Shown here: positions 9,425-19,368 of the stretch, piece by piece | Position numbering within the stretch: position 1 is the first letter of the stretch | How the letters are laid out: every line of letters begins with the position of its first letter | Origin: Streptococcus sanguinis SK49 | Lineage (GTDB): Bacteria; Bacillota; Bacilli; Lactobacillales; Streptococcaceae | DNA: 64,000 nucleotides | Assembly: GCF_000212815.1 (NCBI RefSeq) | Contig: NZ_GL890985.1 | Coordinates: forward strand, 1-64,000 | Direction of reading: 5' to 3' | The notes under the pieces: model-generated | The model's input: only the letters and a program-made list of their open reading frames with translations | Told to the model about the DNA's origin: nothing | The model's database searches: none | Made by a program: the position numbers and the translations under genes

Positions 9425-9487
9425 AAGGCGGACAAAGACAGAAAAGGCGGCGTGGAAAATAAAAAGTGATTTTAATAATTCCTGTAT

Positions 9488-9495
9488 GGTATAAT
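9488..9495 (+). promoter_or_regulatory. Extended -10 promoter of the YcxB-like gene
   Basis: TGGTATAAT with TATAAT at 9490-9495, 21 bp before the ATG at 9517, followed by a CTGGAGG ribosome-binding site. It is divergent from the polA promoter about 70 bp away. Confidence 0.6.
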
Positions 9496-9516
9496 AATAA
9501 AAACTGGAGGTAAAAG

Positions 9517-10002
9517 ATGTTTCCAATCCGTATTACAACTCTTGTGACTGAGGAAGTGTATCAACGATTTGCTTGGTCTATTTTCTTACGCGGGAAAAGT
9601 TTTTTGCTGAATATCATCATTTTTATAGGAATCCTGTCTCTCTATCTAACCTTCCTACCTGACAACCTGAAGCGTTTTTCATTCTTTACCGTGCTATTTA
9701 TATCTTTAGTGACATTCTCAGCAATGTACTTTGGCATGGACTTTCAGATAAAGAAAGCCTATCAAAAAACTCCTTTTTGGAAGGATATGGAGCAAACCCT
9801 TATATTTGAGAAAGATAAATTTTCTGTGAAAAGCAAACGAGGAGAGTTTCTTTATAGCTATGATGACATCGTTAAAGTTTTTCATACTAAGGATGATTTT
9901 TATATCATGTTGGGACCAAATATCGGTTTCCCTATCGGAAAAAAGAACTGTTCTCCCGAGGCTCTTGAGTTCTTGCTAGAACTTCACATTGAGCATATGT
10001 AA
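9517..10002 (+). CDS. YcxB-like membrane protein
   Basis: A 161-aa protein with two adjacent transmembrane helices (about residues 26-48 and 53-72) followed by a cytoplasmic domain of about 85 residues (LIFEKDKFSVKSKRGEFLYSYDDI, IMLGPNIGFPIGKKNCSPEA). This layout is typical of YcxB-like C-terminal domain proteins, whose function is unknown. It has a GGAGG ribosome-binding site, its own promoter and a strong terminator, so it is a single-gene unit divergent from polA. Confidence 0.75.
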   Translation: MFPIRITTLVTEEVYQRFAWSIFLRGKSFLLNIIIFIGILSLYLTFLPDNLKRFSFFTVLFISLVTFSAMYFGMDFQIKKAYQKTPFWKDMEQTLIFEKDKFSVKSKRGEFLYSYDDIVKVFHTKDDFYIMLGPNIGFPIGKKNCSPEALEFLLELHIEHM

Positions 10003-10004
10003 AA

Positions 10005-10055
10005 GAAAAAGCAGGATAGACTGACAGTAGATCAGTTCTGGTCTGCTTTTTATTT
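10005..10055. terminator. Bidirectional terminator between the YcxB-like and HAD genes
   Basis: AAAAAGCAG (10006-10014) pairs with CTGCTTTTT (10043-10051) around an inner ACTGA/TCAGT stem, giving A- and T-tracts on both sides. It serves the two convergent genes. Confidence 0.75.
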
Positions 10056-10664
10056 TGTAAATAGATGCTTGATATCCACCAACTTCTCTATTTTTTGATT
10101 GATTTCTGGTCGGTAGTCACAGAAGTTAATGCTCTGGATGCCACTGTTGGCAGCGACATCCACATCCAGGGTCCGGTCGCCGATATAGTAGGTCTTCTGC
10201 TTATCCAGGCTATATTTCTCAAGCAGATAGTCGACACCTTCTGGGTGGGGCTTGCGCTCAAAGCCGTTGGCTGTTGTGATGATTTCTATAAAATAGTCAT
10301 GAATGCCCAAGTCTTTTAAGATTTGATGGGCATTGAGTCCTTTGTGGGTATAGACAAACTGAGCAATGCCTTGCTCTTCAGCCCAAGCCAGTATCTCCGC
10401 TGCTCCTTCCAACAGATGGATCTGAGCATTCTTCTCCTTTAGGCTTGCTCCACGGAAGGCATTCATCTCGGCAGCATCCAGCCCCTTCTCAGACGCTACT
10501 TTTTCCAAGAGCTTCTGGACAGAGTGCTTTAGGATATAGCTGTGAATACTCGCTCTGTCAAAGTCCAGACCATAGTGAGCGTAGGTTTCCTCAATCCCCG
10601 CCAAAATAGCATCGTAGGAGTCCAGCAAGGTGCCGTCCAAATCCCAAATAAACGCTTTTGTCAT
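10050..10664 (-). CDS. HAD-superfamily phosphatase (phosphoglycolate phosphatase-like)
   Basis: A 204-aa subfamily IA HAD hydrolase. The nucleophile motif is WDLDGTLLDS (Asp8, Asp10), motif II VYTHKG, motif III ERKPHPEG and motif IV YIGDRTLDVDVA. A helical cap lies between residues 15 and 80. The substrate is unknown; phosphoglycolate phosphatase- and PpaX-like proteins share this form. Its ATG overlaps the stop of the MATE gene, so translation is coupled. Confidence 0.85.
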   Translation of the reverse strand: MTKAFIWDLDGTLLDSYDAILAGIEETYAHYGLDFDRASIHSYILKHSVQKLLEKVASEKGLDAAEMNAFRGASLKEKNAQIHLLEGAAEILAWAEEQGIAQFVYTHKGLNAHQILKDLGIHDYFIEIITTANGFERKPHPEGVDYLLEKYSLDKQKTYYIGDRTLDVDVAANSGIQSINFCDYRPEINQKIEKLVDIKHLFTK

Positions 10665-11938
10665 GTGATTTTCCTCATTTTTCTGTCAAATAAAACCTTT
10701 AAAAATAGCCAGCGGAAGCCATTGTCCAAGAGCATCCCAGTCCAGACTCCTGGCAGACCCAAGCCAAAAGTCACTCCCAGCAAGTAACCGACAATAATGC
10801 GAATCAGCCACATGCCAACAGTCGTGGCATAAAAGGGCAGTCTGGCATTCCCTAGCCCCTGCCAGATAGCTGTGTAAATAACGGTTCCCACTGCCATAGG
10901 AGTGCCCAGCAGGGAGAAAAGCATGACTGAAAGACTGGCTGTGATCGCTCCGCTATTGTCCGTATAGAGTAAGGTCAGTGGCCGACCAAAAGCGAAAATT
11001 CCTAGAGCCACGGGCAGCATGCAAGCAAAAGACAGCCAGAAGGTCCGCTGACGAATCAGACCGACCTCTTGCATATCTCCCTCACCTACCGCATGGCCTA
11101 CCAGCATGACTGTTGCTGTCGCAACCCCAAAGGCAGGCATATAGTTAAACTGAGTCAAGACTTCACCGATGGCATTCCCCGCTACTGCGTCTGTCCCAAA
11201 GGCGACCACAATGGCGATGATAACTACATCACCCGCCCGCATCATGAGCCGCTCTCCAGCAGCCGGCAGAGACAGGCGCAAGAGCTCTCCATCTAAGCCC
11301 CAGCTCCAGCGGATTGTGGACAAATCCAGCTCCCGCCAAAGAATCAGCACACCAACTAGACGAGCCAGCACCGTTCCCAACGCTACACCGACAATACCAA
11401 GACGAAAGATGTAAATCCCTAAACCAGAAAAGAGGGCATTGAGGACATTAGTCAGAAGACTAACATACATGGGGAATCTAGGATTGCGTGTGACCCGCAC
11501 TAAAGCTCCAAAAGAAGTCATCAAGCCTAGCAGAACAATAGTCCCACCAACCAGAGCCAGATAAAGACCGCCTGCTTCAGCCACCGCCTTTTCCGTCCCC
11601 AGAAGGTCCAGCATCTGCCTGCCAAAGAGCAGGGAAATCAGCCCCAACAGAAGGCTCAGAAGTAGCGTCAGCTTGATAGCCTCGGCTGTATGATAGGCCA
11701 AACGCTCCTTGTCTCCTTGAGCCAGAGTTTTGGAAATAAGACTGGAAATAGCAGCCCCCAGCGCGATAAAAATTGCCTGATAAATCGTAATGATGTTGCC
11801 GGCCACCGAGACACCAGAAATCGCAATCAGCCCAAGACTGGCCACCAGATAGCTGTCGACCATTCCCATGAGCATCTGCAAAAAATTCTCCGCCATAGCC
11901 GGCAAGGCGATATTCATGATTTTTTTATACGTCGTCAT
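10661..11938 (-). CDS. MATE-family efflux transporter
   Basis: A 425-aa integral membrane protein with about twelve helices. It opens with the family start MNIALPAMAENFLQMLMGMVDSYLVA and contains the duplicated MATE architecture, with a second-half start LRLSLPAAGERLMMRAGDVVII. MATE proteins export cationic drugs or metabolites using Na+ or H+ gradients; the substrate here is unknown. I chose the ATG at 11938 (GGAG upstream); the longer frame adds about 20 residues before the conserved start. The HAD gene follows with a 4-nt overlap. Confidence 0.9.
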   Translation of the reverse strand: MTTYKKIMNIALPAMAENFLQMLMGMVDSYLVASLGLIAISGVSVAGNIITIYQAIFIALGAAISSLISKTLAQGDKERLAYHTAEAIKLTLLLSLLLGLISLLFGRQMLDLLGTEKAVAEAGGLYLALVGGTIVLLGLMTSFGALVRVTRNPRFPMYVSLLTNVLNALFSGLGIYIFRLGIVGVALGTVLARLVGVLILWRELDLSTIRWSWGLDGELLRLSLPAAGERLMMRAGDVVIIAIVVAFGTDAVAGNAIGEVLTQFNYMPAFGVATATVMLVGHAVGEGDMQEVGLIRQRTFWLSFACMLPVALGIFAFGRPLTLLYTDNSGAITASLSVMLFSLLGTPMAVGTVIYTAIWQGLGNARLPFYATTVGMWLIRIIVGYLLGVTFGLGLPGVWTGMLLDNGFRWLFLKVLFDRKMRKIT

Positions 11939-12011
11939 TTTCTGATAATCTCCTGCATTTGCATATCCTTTCTTACTTGAGATTTCCCCCCTCCACAATA
12001 GAGAATAGAAA

Positions 12012-12035
12012 GCGGTGGGACTATTGTCCTACCGC
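12012..12035 (-). terminator. Terminator after the YitT-like gene
   Basis: 10-bp stem GCGGTGGGAC / GTCCTACCGC with a 4-nt loop (one G-T pair), followed on the minus strand by a TTTCTATTCTC tail. Confidence 0.6.
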
Positions 12036-12120
12036 ATATGAATCTCCTATCACAAAACCTCGTTTTAAGCACAAACTCCCACACTATACTACTTCGCATT
12101 CCCAAACTTAATGGATATCT

Positions 12121-13056
12121 TCACTCCTCCACAAAGAGTCCCAAGATATGGACATTATCTGCGACGGAAACGAAGGCAGCTGGATCTGTATGCTTCATGA
12201 TTTGCTTAAATTCATTAAACTCAGCTCGGGTAATAACTGTCACCAGAACAGCTTTTTTCTCATGATTATAAGTTCCCTCAGCGCCATGGATTACTGTCGC
12301 CCCACGATGCAGCTTGTTATGAATCTTATCAATCACCCTATCCGGATGGCTAGTGATAATCATAGCCTGCATGCGCTTCTGCTTGGTAAAGACAGCATCC
12401 GTCACTCGGCTAGACACAAAAATAGTAATCATGGAGTACAGCGCATACTCCCAGCCAAAGGTCAAACCCGCAATCAGCATGATAATCCCATTGACAATCA
12501 AGGAAATATTCCCGACATTCCGGCCTGTTTTTTTCCGAACAGTCAGACTGACAATATCAGTCCCACCGCTGGAAATGCTGGACTTAAGGGCAAAGCCAAT
12601 CCCCGTGCCCATGACCACACCACCGAAAAGGGCGTTGATAATAGGATTATCAGTCAAGGTCACTTCCGGCACAAACTGGATAAAAAGTGAGCTCATGGTA
12701 ACCGTGATAAAGGTAAAAATGGTAAACTTATGCCCAATCTGGTACCAGGCCAGGATCATCAGCGGAATATTGATGGCGTAAAAAGTCACAGAAACCGGAA
12801 TGGTAAAACCTAAGAAACGAGTACTGAGGGCAGTAATGACCTGCGCCAGACCAGTCGCCCCGCTGGAATAAACATGCCCCGGCTGAAAGAAGAAATTAAC
12901 TGCGACAGCTGACAAAAAGCCATAGACAAGCGAGGCGGAAATCTTCTCATCGTACTTCTCACGCGAGATACTCTTTAAAGACCGCAAAATCTTAAAATTA
13001 TAAGCAAACCTGCGGACATAATAGCGAAAGAGTTTGTAAAAATTAGTCTTCTTCAT
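12121..13056 (-). CDS. YitT-family membrane protein with DUF2179 domain
   Basis: A 311-aa protein with a basic N-terminus, about five membrane helices between residues 45 and 215 (for example [28 protein letters not shown] and [27 protein letters not shown]), and a C-terminal soluble DUF2179 domain of about 85 residues ([16 protein letters not shown]...[10 protein letters not shown]). The family is often annotated as a permease, but transport has not been shown. It overlaps the end of aspS by 14 bp, so the two are coupled. Confidence 0.85.
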   Translation of the reverse strand: MKKTNFYKLFRYYVRRFAYNFKILRSLKSISREKYDEKISASLVYGFLSAVAVNFFFQPGHVYSSGATGLAQVITALSTRFLGFTIPVSVTFYAINIPLMILAWYQIGHKFTIFTFITVTMSSLFIQFVPEVTLTDNPIINALFGGVVMGTGIGFALKSSISSGGTDIVSLTVRKKTGRNVGNISLIVNGIIMLIAGLTFGWEYALYSMITIFVSSRVTDAVFTKQKRMQAMIITSHPDRVIDKIHNKLHRGATVIHGAEGTYNHEKKAVLVTVITRAEFNEFKQIMKHTDPAAFVSVADNVHILGLFVEE

Positions 13057-14797
13057 GTGCTTCCACTTGTAAACTTAATTCCTCTAGTTGAGCGACCGAC
13101 ACTGGGCTAGGTGCCTGTGTCATTGGATCAGAAGCCTTGTTATTTTTCGGAAAGGCAATGACTTCGCGGATATTTTCTTCACCAGCCAAGAGCATCACAA
13201 AGCGGTCCAAACCTAGTGCCAAGCCGCCATGCGGTGGAAAACCATAGTCCATAGCCTCCAGAAGGAATCCAAACTGCTCAGTAGCTTCTTGAGGTGAGAA
13301 ACCAAGCGCCTTAAACATCCGCTCCTGCAAGTCTTTCTGGTTGATCCGAAGACTGCCGCCGCCCAATTCATAGCCATTAAGGACGATATCATAGGCCACA
13401 GCCCGTACCTTGCTCAGGTCACCTTCCAGCTCTTGCTCAGAATCTTTCTGAGGCAGGGTGAAAGGATGGTGGGCACTCATGTAGCGCCCCTCTTCTTCTG
13501 ACCATTCAAACATGGGCCAGCCCACCACCCAAAGGTAGTTAAATGTATCTGGGTCAATCAAGTCCAACTCTTTGCCCAAACGTACACGAAGAGCTCCCAA
13601 AGCAGCATTTGCCACTTCCAAAGTATCAGCTACAAAGAGAACTAGGTCATTATTTTCAAGCTGTAAAGCTTCTGTCAACTGACTTGTCAAGTCTGTCAAG
13701 AACTTAGCAATTGGACCAGCTAGTTCACCATCAGCTACTTTCACCCAAGCAAGACCTTTAGCACCATGCTGTTTTGCTTGCTCTGTCAGCTTGTCTATAT
13801 CCTTGCGAGAGTATTTATCTGCAGCATTTTTCACCACGATTGCCTTGACAGCTGGAGCTTCTGAAAAGACCTTGAAGTCAACTCCCTTGACAAGCTCTGT
13901 CAAGTCCTGCAACAACATCTCAAAACGAGTATCAGGCTTATCAACCCCATAAAGAGCCATGGCATCATCATACTTCATACGAGGGAAAGGCAGAGAAACA
14001 TCAATACCTTTGGTCTCTTTCATGACACGAGCAATCAAGCCTTCTGTAATGTCCTGAATCTCCTGATCAGACAAGAAAGAAGTCTCCAAGTCCACCTGAG
14101 TAAACTCTGGCTGACGGTCACCACGCAAGTCCTCGTCACGGAAGCATTTAACAATCTGGTAATAACGGTCAAAACCAGCGTTCATCAAGAGCTGCTTGGT
14201 AATCTGCGGACTTTGTGGCAGAGCGTAAAAATGCCCCTGATGAACCCTGCTAGGCACCAAGTAATCACGCGCCCCTTCTGGTGTTGACTTGGACAAAAAT
14301 GGTGTCTCCACATCAAGGAATTCCAGCTCATCCAGATAATTGCGGATAGAGTGGGTCACCTTGGCACGCAGCTTGAAGTTCTCCAGCATTTCTGGCCGGC
14401 GCAAGTCCAGATAACGGTAGCGCAAGCGCGTATCGTCATTCACCTCAATGCCGTCTTTGATTTCAAAAGGCGTCGTCTTGGCTGTATTTAAGACAGTCAA
14501 GCTTTCCACATGTAGCTCCACGCTTCCTGTCGCCAGCTTGTCATTGACCTGCTCACGCGCAGCCACTTTACCTGTCACCTCTATCACATACTCACTGCGC
14601 AGACTTTCTGCTGTTGCCATGATCTCTGCAGCCACTGTCTCAGGATTGATGACCAGCTGCATAATGCCTTCGCGGTCGCGCAAATCAATGAAAATCAGAC
14701 CGCCCAAATCCCGACGGCGGGCTACCCAGCCCTTCAAAGTGACTTCCTGACCAACATGCTCCTTGCGAACACGCCCAGCATACATAGAACGTTTCAT
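13043..14797 (-). CDS. aspS: Aspartyl-tRNA synthetase
   Basis: A 584-aa class II synthetase of bacterial type. An N-terminal OB-fold anticodon-binding domain ([23 protein letters not shown]) is followed by motif 2 ([20 protein letters not shown]), a bacterial GAD insertion domain (residues about 280-420) and motif 3 ([28 protein letters not shown]). It charges tRNA-Asp. No tRNA-sensing leader was seen in the 150 bp upstream. The YitT-like gene follows with a short overlap. Confidence 0.97.
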   Translation of the reverse strand: MKRSMYAGRVRKEHVGQEVTLKGWVARRRDLGGLIFIDLRDREGIMQLVINPETVAAEIMATAESLRSEYVIEVTGKVAAREQVNDKLATGSVELHVESLTVLNTAKTTPFEIKDGIEVNDDTRLRYRYLDLRRPEMLENFKLRAKVTHSIRNYLDELEFLDVETPFLSKSTPEGARDYLVPSRVHQGHFYALPQSPQITKQLLMNAGFDRYYQIVKCFRDEDLRGDRQPEFTQVDLETSFLSDQEIQDITEGLIARVMKETKGIDVSLPFPRMKYDDAMALYGVDKPDTRFEMLLQDLTELVKGVDFKVFSEAPAVKAIVVKNAADKYSRKDIDKLTEQAKQHGAKGLAWVKVADGELAGPIAKFLTDLTSQLTEALQLENNDLVLFVADTLEVANAALGALRVRLGKELDLIDPDTFNYLWVVGWPMFEWSEEEGRYMSAHHPFTLPQKDSEQELEGDLSKVRAVAYDIVLNGYELGGGSLRINQKDLQERMFKALGFSPQEATEQFGFLLEAMDYGFPPHGGLALGLDRFVMLLAGEENIREVIAFPKNNKASDPMTQAPSPVSVAQLEELSLQVEAHEED

Positions 14798-14920
14798 CTT
14801 TACTCTCCAAATTTTTAATTCTGTTACTATTTTACCACAAAGCGCCTAAGAAAGCCCTTCTGTCCGTTCTTTTTCTGAAAAATATTAAAGCTTCACATGA
14901 CTAATGCTGACAATTATGAC

Positions 14921-14949
14921 AAAAGGCCTGAGGCAAAGACCCCAGACCT
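14921..14949 (-). terminator. Terminator after the small membrane-protein gene
   Basis: 10-bp stem AGGCCTGAGG / CCCCAGACCT (two G-T pairs) with a 6-nt loop, followed on the minus strand by TTTTGTC. Confidence 0.6.
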
Positions 14950-14966
14950 ACTGTCTACTCTATAGA

Positions 14967-15179
14967 TTATTCCTTTTTCTTGCTATCCTCATAGAGACTG
15001 GGCGCAAATGCTTTTGTCACCATGGCTGTCAAGAAGCGAAACCCTCCCGCTGCTAGACCAAAAATTGGCGCTAAAGCACGGAAGAAAAAATCCCCCCGCA
15101 TAAATAAACAAAGCAGACCAGTAATCACAAAGATAGCCAAGCTCTGCACTACAACTACCAATAATATTTTCTTCATCAT
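14967..15179 (-). CDS. Small two-helix membrane protein, unknown function
   Basis: A 70-aa protein with two hydrophobic helices (ILLVVVVQSLAIFVITGLLCLF and ALAPIFGLAAGGFRFLTAMV) and a charged Lys-rich tail ending KKKE. A TATAAT box lies just upstream on the minus strand near 15205 and a terminator follows, which supports a real single-gene unit. I do not recognise a characterised family. Confidence 0.65.
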   Translation of the reverse strand: MMKKILLVVVVQSLAIFVITGLLCLFMRGDFFFRALAPIFGLAAGGFRFLTAMVTKAFAPSLYEDSKKKE

Positions 15180-15378
15180 TCCCTCGACTTTCTATAGACT
15201 ATTATAGCATAAGAAAGGAAGGTTAGGACGGAAACCGGAAACTTTTGGAGAATAGCAAGTAGAAGAATGAGGCGCAAAGCTAAGTTCAGGTGGATATCCA
15301 TACATTTTTTAAACAATTAATTTGTAATTAAATCGCCAACTGACTAGTAGAAAGTTCTTATCTCAGTGATTTTATCGC

Positions 15379-16263
15379 TTATAATTCTAGTTTTTCCATT
15401 ATTTCCTGCAAAGTATCAGGTGAAATCGGGTCTACAAGAACATACTTGGCATCCAGCATATAGATGCCTTCAGTCAATGACTCTAAGTACTGACGATAAG
15501 GAACTTCGGCTAGTTTTTCCCCATCGGCTGTCATGATAAATAGTCGTGCAACTGCAACCTTACTTCCTCTATACTGTTGCAAATATTGAGGTTCTAACTC
15601 TGGTTGAGATGGTAAGATTGTTCGTCCTTCACTATTTAGATAGTTGACAGGGATGATGATATCTTCACCATCCTGCTCTACTTTAAAAACTTGCTGCTCA
15701 GAGTAATAAGCATTCAGCTGTTGGGTAAAGCGCAAACGCTGGTCATAGCTATTCAAAAGTTGCTCGTCCGGAACATGGATAATCTGCCCTAGGTAGAGTT
15801 CATTGATGTAAATGGGACGTTTCACTCCCATAACTTCTACTATAGGATTGACTTTTACTTCCTTAGTCAATTCTGAAAGAGCTGATAAGAAAATATCTGT
15901 GAAATGAAATTCTAGAATAGAATCTTTATCATACGCCACACCATCATGTTCACATACAGTTACATCTAAGAGAATGAGCAAGGTTTTCAAGAACATCAAG
16001 GCCCCAGTCCAGTCAGAAGCTGTCGCCAAATCTGGAACAGATACCTGATAAGCTTGACCATCAAAAGATAGACGGAACCCTAAACTAGACTTCTCTTTGA
16101 CCCCAAACTGAACAGAATGGAAATCCGAAATAAGAGAGTCCGCAGATGGCTTTAATCCTGCATCCTTAGCGGAAACGCTGTAACATTCAAAGAGTTCTGC
16201 TTGAAGCACCTCACCAATTCTTAGTGATTGGTTGCTTTTTATTGTAAAAATAACTGATTTCAT
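15379..16263 (-). CDS. DUF4299-like protein at the end of the T7SS cargo operon, candidate immunity
   Basis: A 294-aa soluble protein without signal peptide or membrane helices. It begins MKSVIFTIKSNQSLRIGEVL and contains the conserved-looking YINELYLGQIIHVPD segment; it resembles the DUF4299 family of Firmicutes, though from memory only. Its start codon overlaps the stop of the 155-aa gene (ATGA), making it the last gene of a tightly coupled toxin operon. Position suggests an accessory or immunity protein for the 732-aa effector. No recognisable terminator follows. Confidence 0.6.
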   Translation of the reverse strand: MKSVIFTIKSNQSLRIGEVLQAELFECYSVSAKDAGLKPSADSLISDFHSVQFGVKEKSSLGFRLSFDGQAYQVSVPDLATASDWTGALMFLKTLLILLDVTVCEHDGVAYDKDSILEFHFTDIFLSALSELTKEVKVNPIVEVMGVKRPIYINELYLGQIIHVPDEQLLNSYDQRLRFTQQLNAYYSEQQVFKVEQDGEDIIIPVNYLNSEGRTILPSQPELEPQYLQQYRGSKVAVARLFIMTADGEKLAEVPYRQYLESLTEGIYMLDAKYVLVDPISPDTLQEIMEKLEL

Positions 16264-16727
16264 ATTTTTCTCCTTCGGTCTACTGGCAAATCCTTTCTAC
16301 GACGTAGAATCGTTACTTCGCTGACAGGGATTTTCCCTGATGCATACATGGTCTGGCCATATTTCTCATCCAATAATTCCGCATCATCAGCTAAATTGTT
16401 TTCAATTAGAAATTCTTTATCAAAAACCAGGAGTCGCACATAAGAATCGGGTGCTGTAAAATCATCATCCCCATGCTTGTGACCAGCCATTGTAAATTCC
16501 TGACCTTTATATAGGACACGATCATAAACCGAATACCTCTGACTAACCTCACTATAAGGCACAAGCTTCCCGTATACGCCTTCTCCGGCATCATCTACAT
16601 AGAAACTATAGGGAACGTAGCCTTCTTCCAACATCGCTGGATCTTTTGAAAGTAGGATATAGTCATTTATATAATTCACAAAATTAGAGTATACTTTATT
16701 TTGGTAAACTAGATATTCTTTATCCAT
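16260..16727 (-). CDS. Candidate immunity protein for the T7SS effector
   Basis: A 155-aa soluble, acidic protein (begins MDKEYLVYQNKVYSNFVNYI) with a basic C-terminal tail (RRRKDLPVDRRRKI). Its ribosome-binding site GGAGGGATAAA lies inside the last codons of the effector gene, and its ATG follows the effector stop by 1 nt. Placement directly after a polymorphic toxin gene is the usual one for an immunity gene and matches that of esaG (about 163 aa) in S. aureus. The sequence does not look like the YezG/DUF600 family of EsaG, so the toxin-immunity pair is probably different. Confidence 0.6.
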   Translation of the reverse strand: MDKEYLVYQNKVYSNFVNYINDYILLSKDPAMLEEGYVPYSFYVDDAGEGVYGKLVPYSEVSQRYSVYDRVLYKGQEFTMAGHKHGDDDFTAPDSYVRLLVFDKEFLIENNLADDAELLDEKYGQTMYASGKIPVSEVTILRRRKDLPVDRRRKI

Positions 16728-16728
16728 T

Positions 16729-18927
16729 TTATCCCTCCACGTATTCCATTATACCATCTTTATTAACCCTACCAACCAAGACTTCCTCGCCTCCGACATT
16801 TAGATATAATTTAGAACCTTCCTTGAGTCTACTTCTATCTGAATGAAGATATTCTGGAACCAAAAACTCGTCTGAATCTGATTTTATGAAGCCATTTCCA
16901 CTAGCAGGGTCTATTACTTTCTTAGGCTTGCCTGTAGAGCTATTCATCACAATATTACCTTTTCCATCTATTAAATTCCCTTCCATATCCCCATATGGGA
17001 TTTTAATATAGCCCGTCTCATCAGTAGTGTACTCTAAGCGAAGGTATGCATCGGTTTTAAGAACTAAATTACCATTCTGATCACGTACTGCAACCCTATT
17101 GCCATTTGCATCAATCATAGTTTCAACAAATGGAGATCCTTCATAGTCTAGTCGCAAGCCTTCTACAGCTTCTCTGATATTAGTAATATTTTTCACATCC
17201 GAACGTCTGGCTGCATAGCCACCTGCTGTTGCTTTTTTCTTCCTATCGAATAGCCAAACCTCAGCTTCAATAGGCATAATCTTTTGCATGACTGTTGAAT
17301 CATCTGGATACGGAATTGCATTACGAATATCAATCATCATGTCATATTCAGACTGTGTCATTTTGGTTACATGCGTATTCCTTAGTCGATTAAACTCATC
17401 CCAAGAAACACCATACTCTTGTAATTTTTGGTCAATAATTGCTCGAGTTGTTGGTTGACTTGGTGATGGATTGACTGTTCCCTTGGCCTTCGGCACGTCC
17501 ACATCTCCTGGCTTGACTCCGCTAACAGCCTTGACTGCGCCGTCGCCTGATATCTGCTTGACCTTCGGTACATCCACGCTGACTGTTGGATGGGGTTTCA
17601 GCTTAGCCAGGCTCATATCAGCTGAACTGGCTTTCAGATGCAGATCTGGCCTACTACTCAAACGTACATTAGCTGGATCCAGCTTGGGTAGCTGTCCAAC
17701 TTTGCTCGATATATCAAAATCACCTGCTGGTCTGCTTCCACCTGGTAAGTCCACATCCAAGTCTGGCGTGCCTCCACGGCCGAACTTCCCACCAAAGTAA
17801 TTACCAGCCTTGCCTACTCCAAAGCTAGTGACTTGCCCAATCACTAAATTCTGAAGTGCCGTGCTTGAGTCTTGATCTGTTGCTACTGTATAGAAAACCT
17901 TTGAGACATCATTGGCATCGTCCGCATACTTTCCTAATGTTGCCAAATTCTTCAATAAGTTTGGACCCGATGTGCCAAACTTCGTCAGATAAGCTAGTGA
18001 GCCCATTGATGCCAAAGTCGTAGCTGCATCTATCCCAGCCCAAACTCGATCCTCAGTTGAAAGACGATCGCCTGTTATCATAGTCTGACCTGTCCACGCG
18101 GAGTAAGCATTGTCCGCAAATAGATAGGCACCACTTGCATAAGTTAGGGTCAAAGATGCTCCAGAAGTAAAAGGAGCAAAGATAATACCTCCCGCTGCTG
18201 CTAAACCGGCTAAAACCTTTAAGCCAATATCAACTTTCTGCAAAGTATCCTTATTTTCTTCTTGAAAGCGACTAGCTTTCAACCCCTGATAATCAGGTAT
18301 TTTGCTTGGGAAATACGCCTCAACAATATCTTCTGCACTTTTCCCTTCTAAATTTTTTATTTCTTTATCAGTCAGCTTATCTTTTTGAGCTAGATAGGCT
18401 TTTGCTGCCTGTAAGCGAGTCTCATAAACATCCTTTGCCGCCTCAATAGGACTAGCCTTCCCATCTAAAAGTTCGTGTAATTTGTACGGTTGGGGATCAT
18501 TATAAGCCCTCTGTTCAAAACCATTTGCACCTGCTTCTTGCTTATATTTAATCGTATCTTTTTTTGTATATTTACTCTCGTAAGGTTTTTTATCTCCATT
18601 GACATTATTTAGACTCTTAAACGCATCATCCATTCCTCGGGTGAACTTATTGTCAATATTTTGCATGATGTCTGAGTGGACTTTCTTCGCGCTATTTAAC
18701 ATACTATAAATGCGCTGAATCGATTTGTCGAAGATACTACTATCTTTTTTTACACCTAAGGCGGCTTCCCCCTTCTGGGTATATAGGTCTTCAACACCTT
18801 CAGACTTTACAGTATTCCCAGCAGCTTCGATATTATCCATGATATCACTCATTGAGCTGAAATAATTATATGCTGGATCTGGTGCTTCTGTGGAAAAGTC
18901 TGGTTGATTAGAGTAGTACTTTGTCAT
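16729..18927 (-). CDS. Putative type VII-secreted polymorphic toxin with pre-toxin domain
   Basis: A 732-aa protein. Residues 1-230 are polar and helical, without a recognisable LXG domain. Residues about 235-310 form a hydrophobic pre-toxin segment (LAGLAAAGGIIFAPFTSGASL...ADNAYSAWTGQTMITGDRLS) resembling PT-TG domains. Residues about 390-490 are a Pro/Asp/Lys-rich linker with repeated VDVPK units, and residues about 500-732 form a variable C-terminal domain. The tip has no HNH/His-Me finger His-Asn pattern and no NADase or ADP-ribosyltransferase motif I can support, so its activity is unknown. The start overlaps the upstream 147-aa gene by 4 nt. Gene order points to an EsaD-type secreted toxin. 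Confidence 0.7.
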   Translation of the reverse strand: MTKYYSNQPDFSTEAPDPAYNYFSSMSDIMDNIEAAGNTVKSEGVEDLYTQKGEAALGVKKDSSIFDKSIQRIYSMLNSAKKVHSDIMQNIDNKFTRGMDDAFKSLNNVNGDKKPYESKYTKKDTIKYKQEAGANGFEQRAYNDPQPYKLHELLDGKASPIEAAKDVYETRLQAAKAYLAQKDKLTDKEIKNLEGKSAEDIVEAYFPSKIPDYQGLKASRFQEENKDTLQKVDIGLKVLAGLAAAGGIIFAPFTSGASLTLTYASGAYLFADNAYSAWTGQTMITGDRLSTEDRVWAGIDAATTLASMGSLAYLTKFGTSGPNLLKNLATLGKYADDANDVSKVFYTVATDQDSSTALQNLVIGQVTSFGVGKAGNYFGGKFGRGGTPDLDVDLPGGSRPAGDFDISSKVGQLPKLDPANVRLSSRPDLHLKASSADMSLAKLKPHPTVSVDVPKVKQISGDGAVKAVSGVKPGDVDVPKAKGTVNPSPSQPTTRAIIDQKLQEYGVSWDEFNRLRNTHVTKMTQSEYDMMIDIRNAIPYPDDSTVMQKIMPIEAEVWLFDRKKKATAGGYAARRSDVKNITNIREAVEGLRLDYEGSPFVETMIDANGNRVAVRDQNGNLVLKTDAYLRLEYTTDETGYIKIPYGDMEGNLIDGKGNIVMNSSTGKPKKVIDPASGNGFIKSDSDEFLVPEYLHSDRSRLKEGSKLYLNVGGEEVLVGRVNKDGIMEYVEG

Positions 18928-19367
18928 TTCTGTGCTCCTCCCTCAAGACTCTTTCTATATTCTTGGTAATTACGCTTAATCTGGTCAATAGATCCTTTTG
19001 GATCCCGTTTAATAGCTTCCTTGTCTTCTGCTTTTGCAGTTGGATCGTTCAAGACTAGATTGGCAATTGAGGTTGCTAATACTTTGTCCATATCAATCAT
19101 TGTATCATAAGTATTTTTTGAATGTCGGTAGAGTACTTCACAAATGGTTTCAAACTCTTGTGCTTTTAGGTGATAACGGGATAAACCACCATTACTATCA
19201 CCCTTTCCTATAAAATCGTGAAAGGCGCCTTCAGACGAAAGGTTGGGAAGATTTGATCTAACACTTTGAATTTTTGTAACAATTTGTCCAGCCAGATTGA
19301 CCATATTTAAACTATGATAAATAAGTTGTTCTTGGTCTGACAGAACTAATTTAATATCTACTGGCAT
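18924..19367 (-). CDS. Small helical T7SS cargo-module protein (EsxD position)
   Basis: A 147-aa predominantly helical protein with no signal peptide (begins MPVDIKLVLSDQEQLIYHSL). Features include an SNLPNLSSEGAFHDFIGKGDS turn in the middle and YDTMIDMDKVLATSIANLVLND towards the C-terminus. The middle turn recalls the hairpin between WXG100 helices, but no W-x-G is present. It is coupled by ATGA to the 732-aa effector downstream. By position it corresponds to EsxD, a targeting partner of S. aureus EsaD; that equivalence is inference. Confidence 0.6.
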   Translation of the reverse strand: MPVDIKLVLSDQEQLIYHSLNMVNLAGQIVTKIQSVRSNLPNLSSEGAFHDFIGKGDSNGGLSRYHLKAQEFETICEVLYRHSKNTYDTMIDMDKVLATSIANLVLNDPTAKAEDKEAIKRDPKGSIDQIKRNYQEYRKSLEGGAQK

Positions 19368-19368
19368 A

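Noticed and set aside
16729-18927. Calling the 732-aa effector a canonical LXG toxin
   Set aside because: I see no clear LXG-type N-terminal domain; the small helical partners are separate genes and the order resembles the EsaD module instead.
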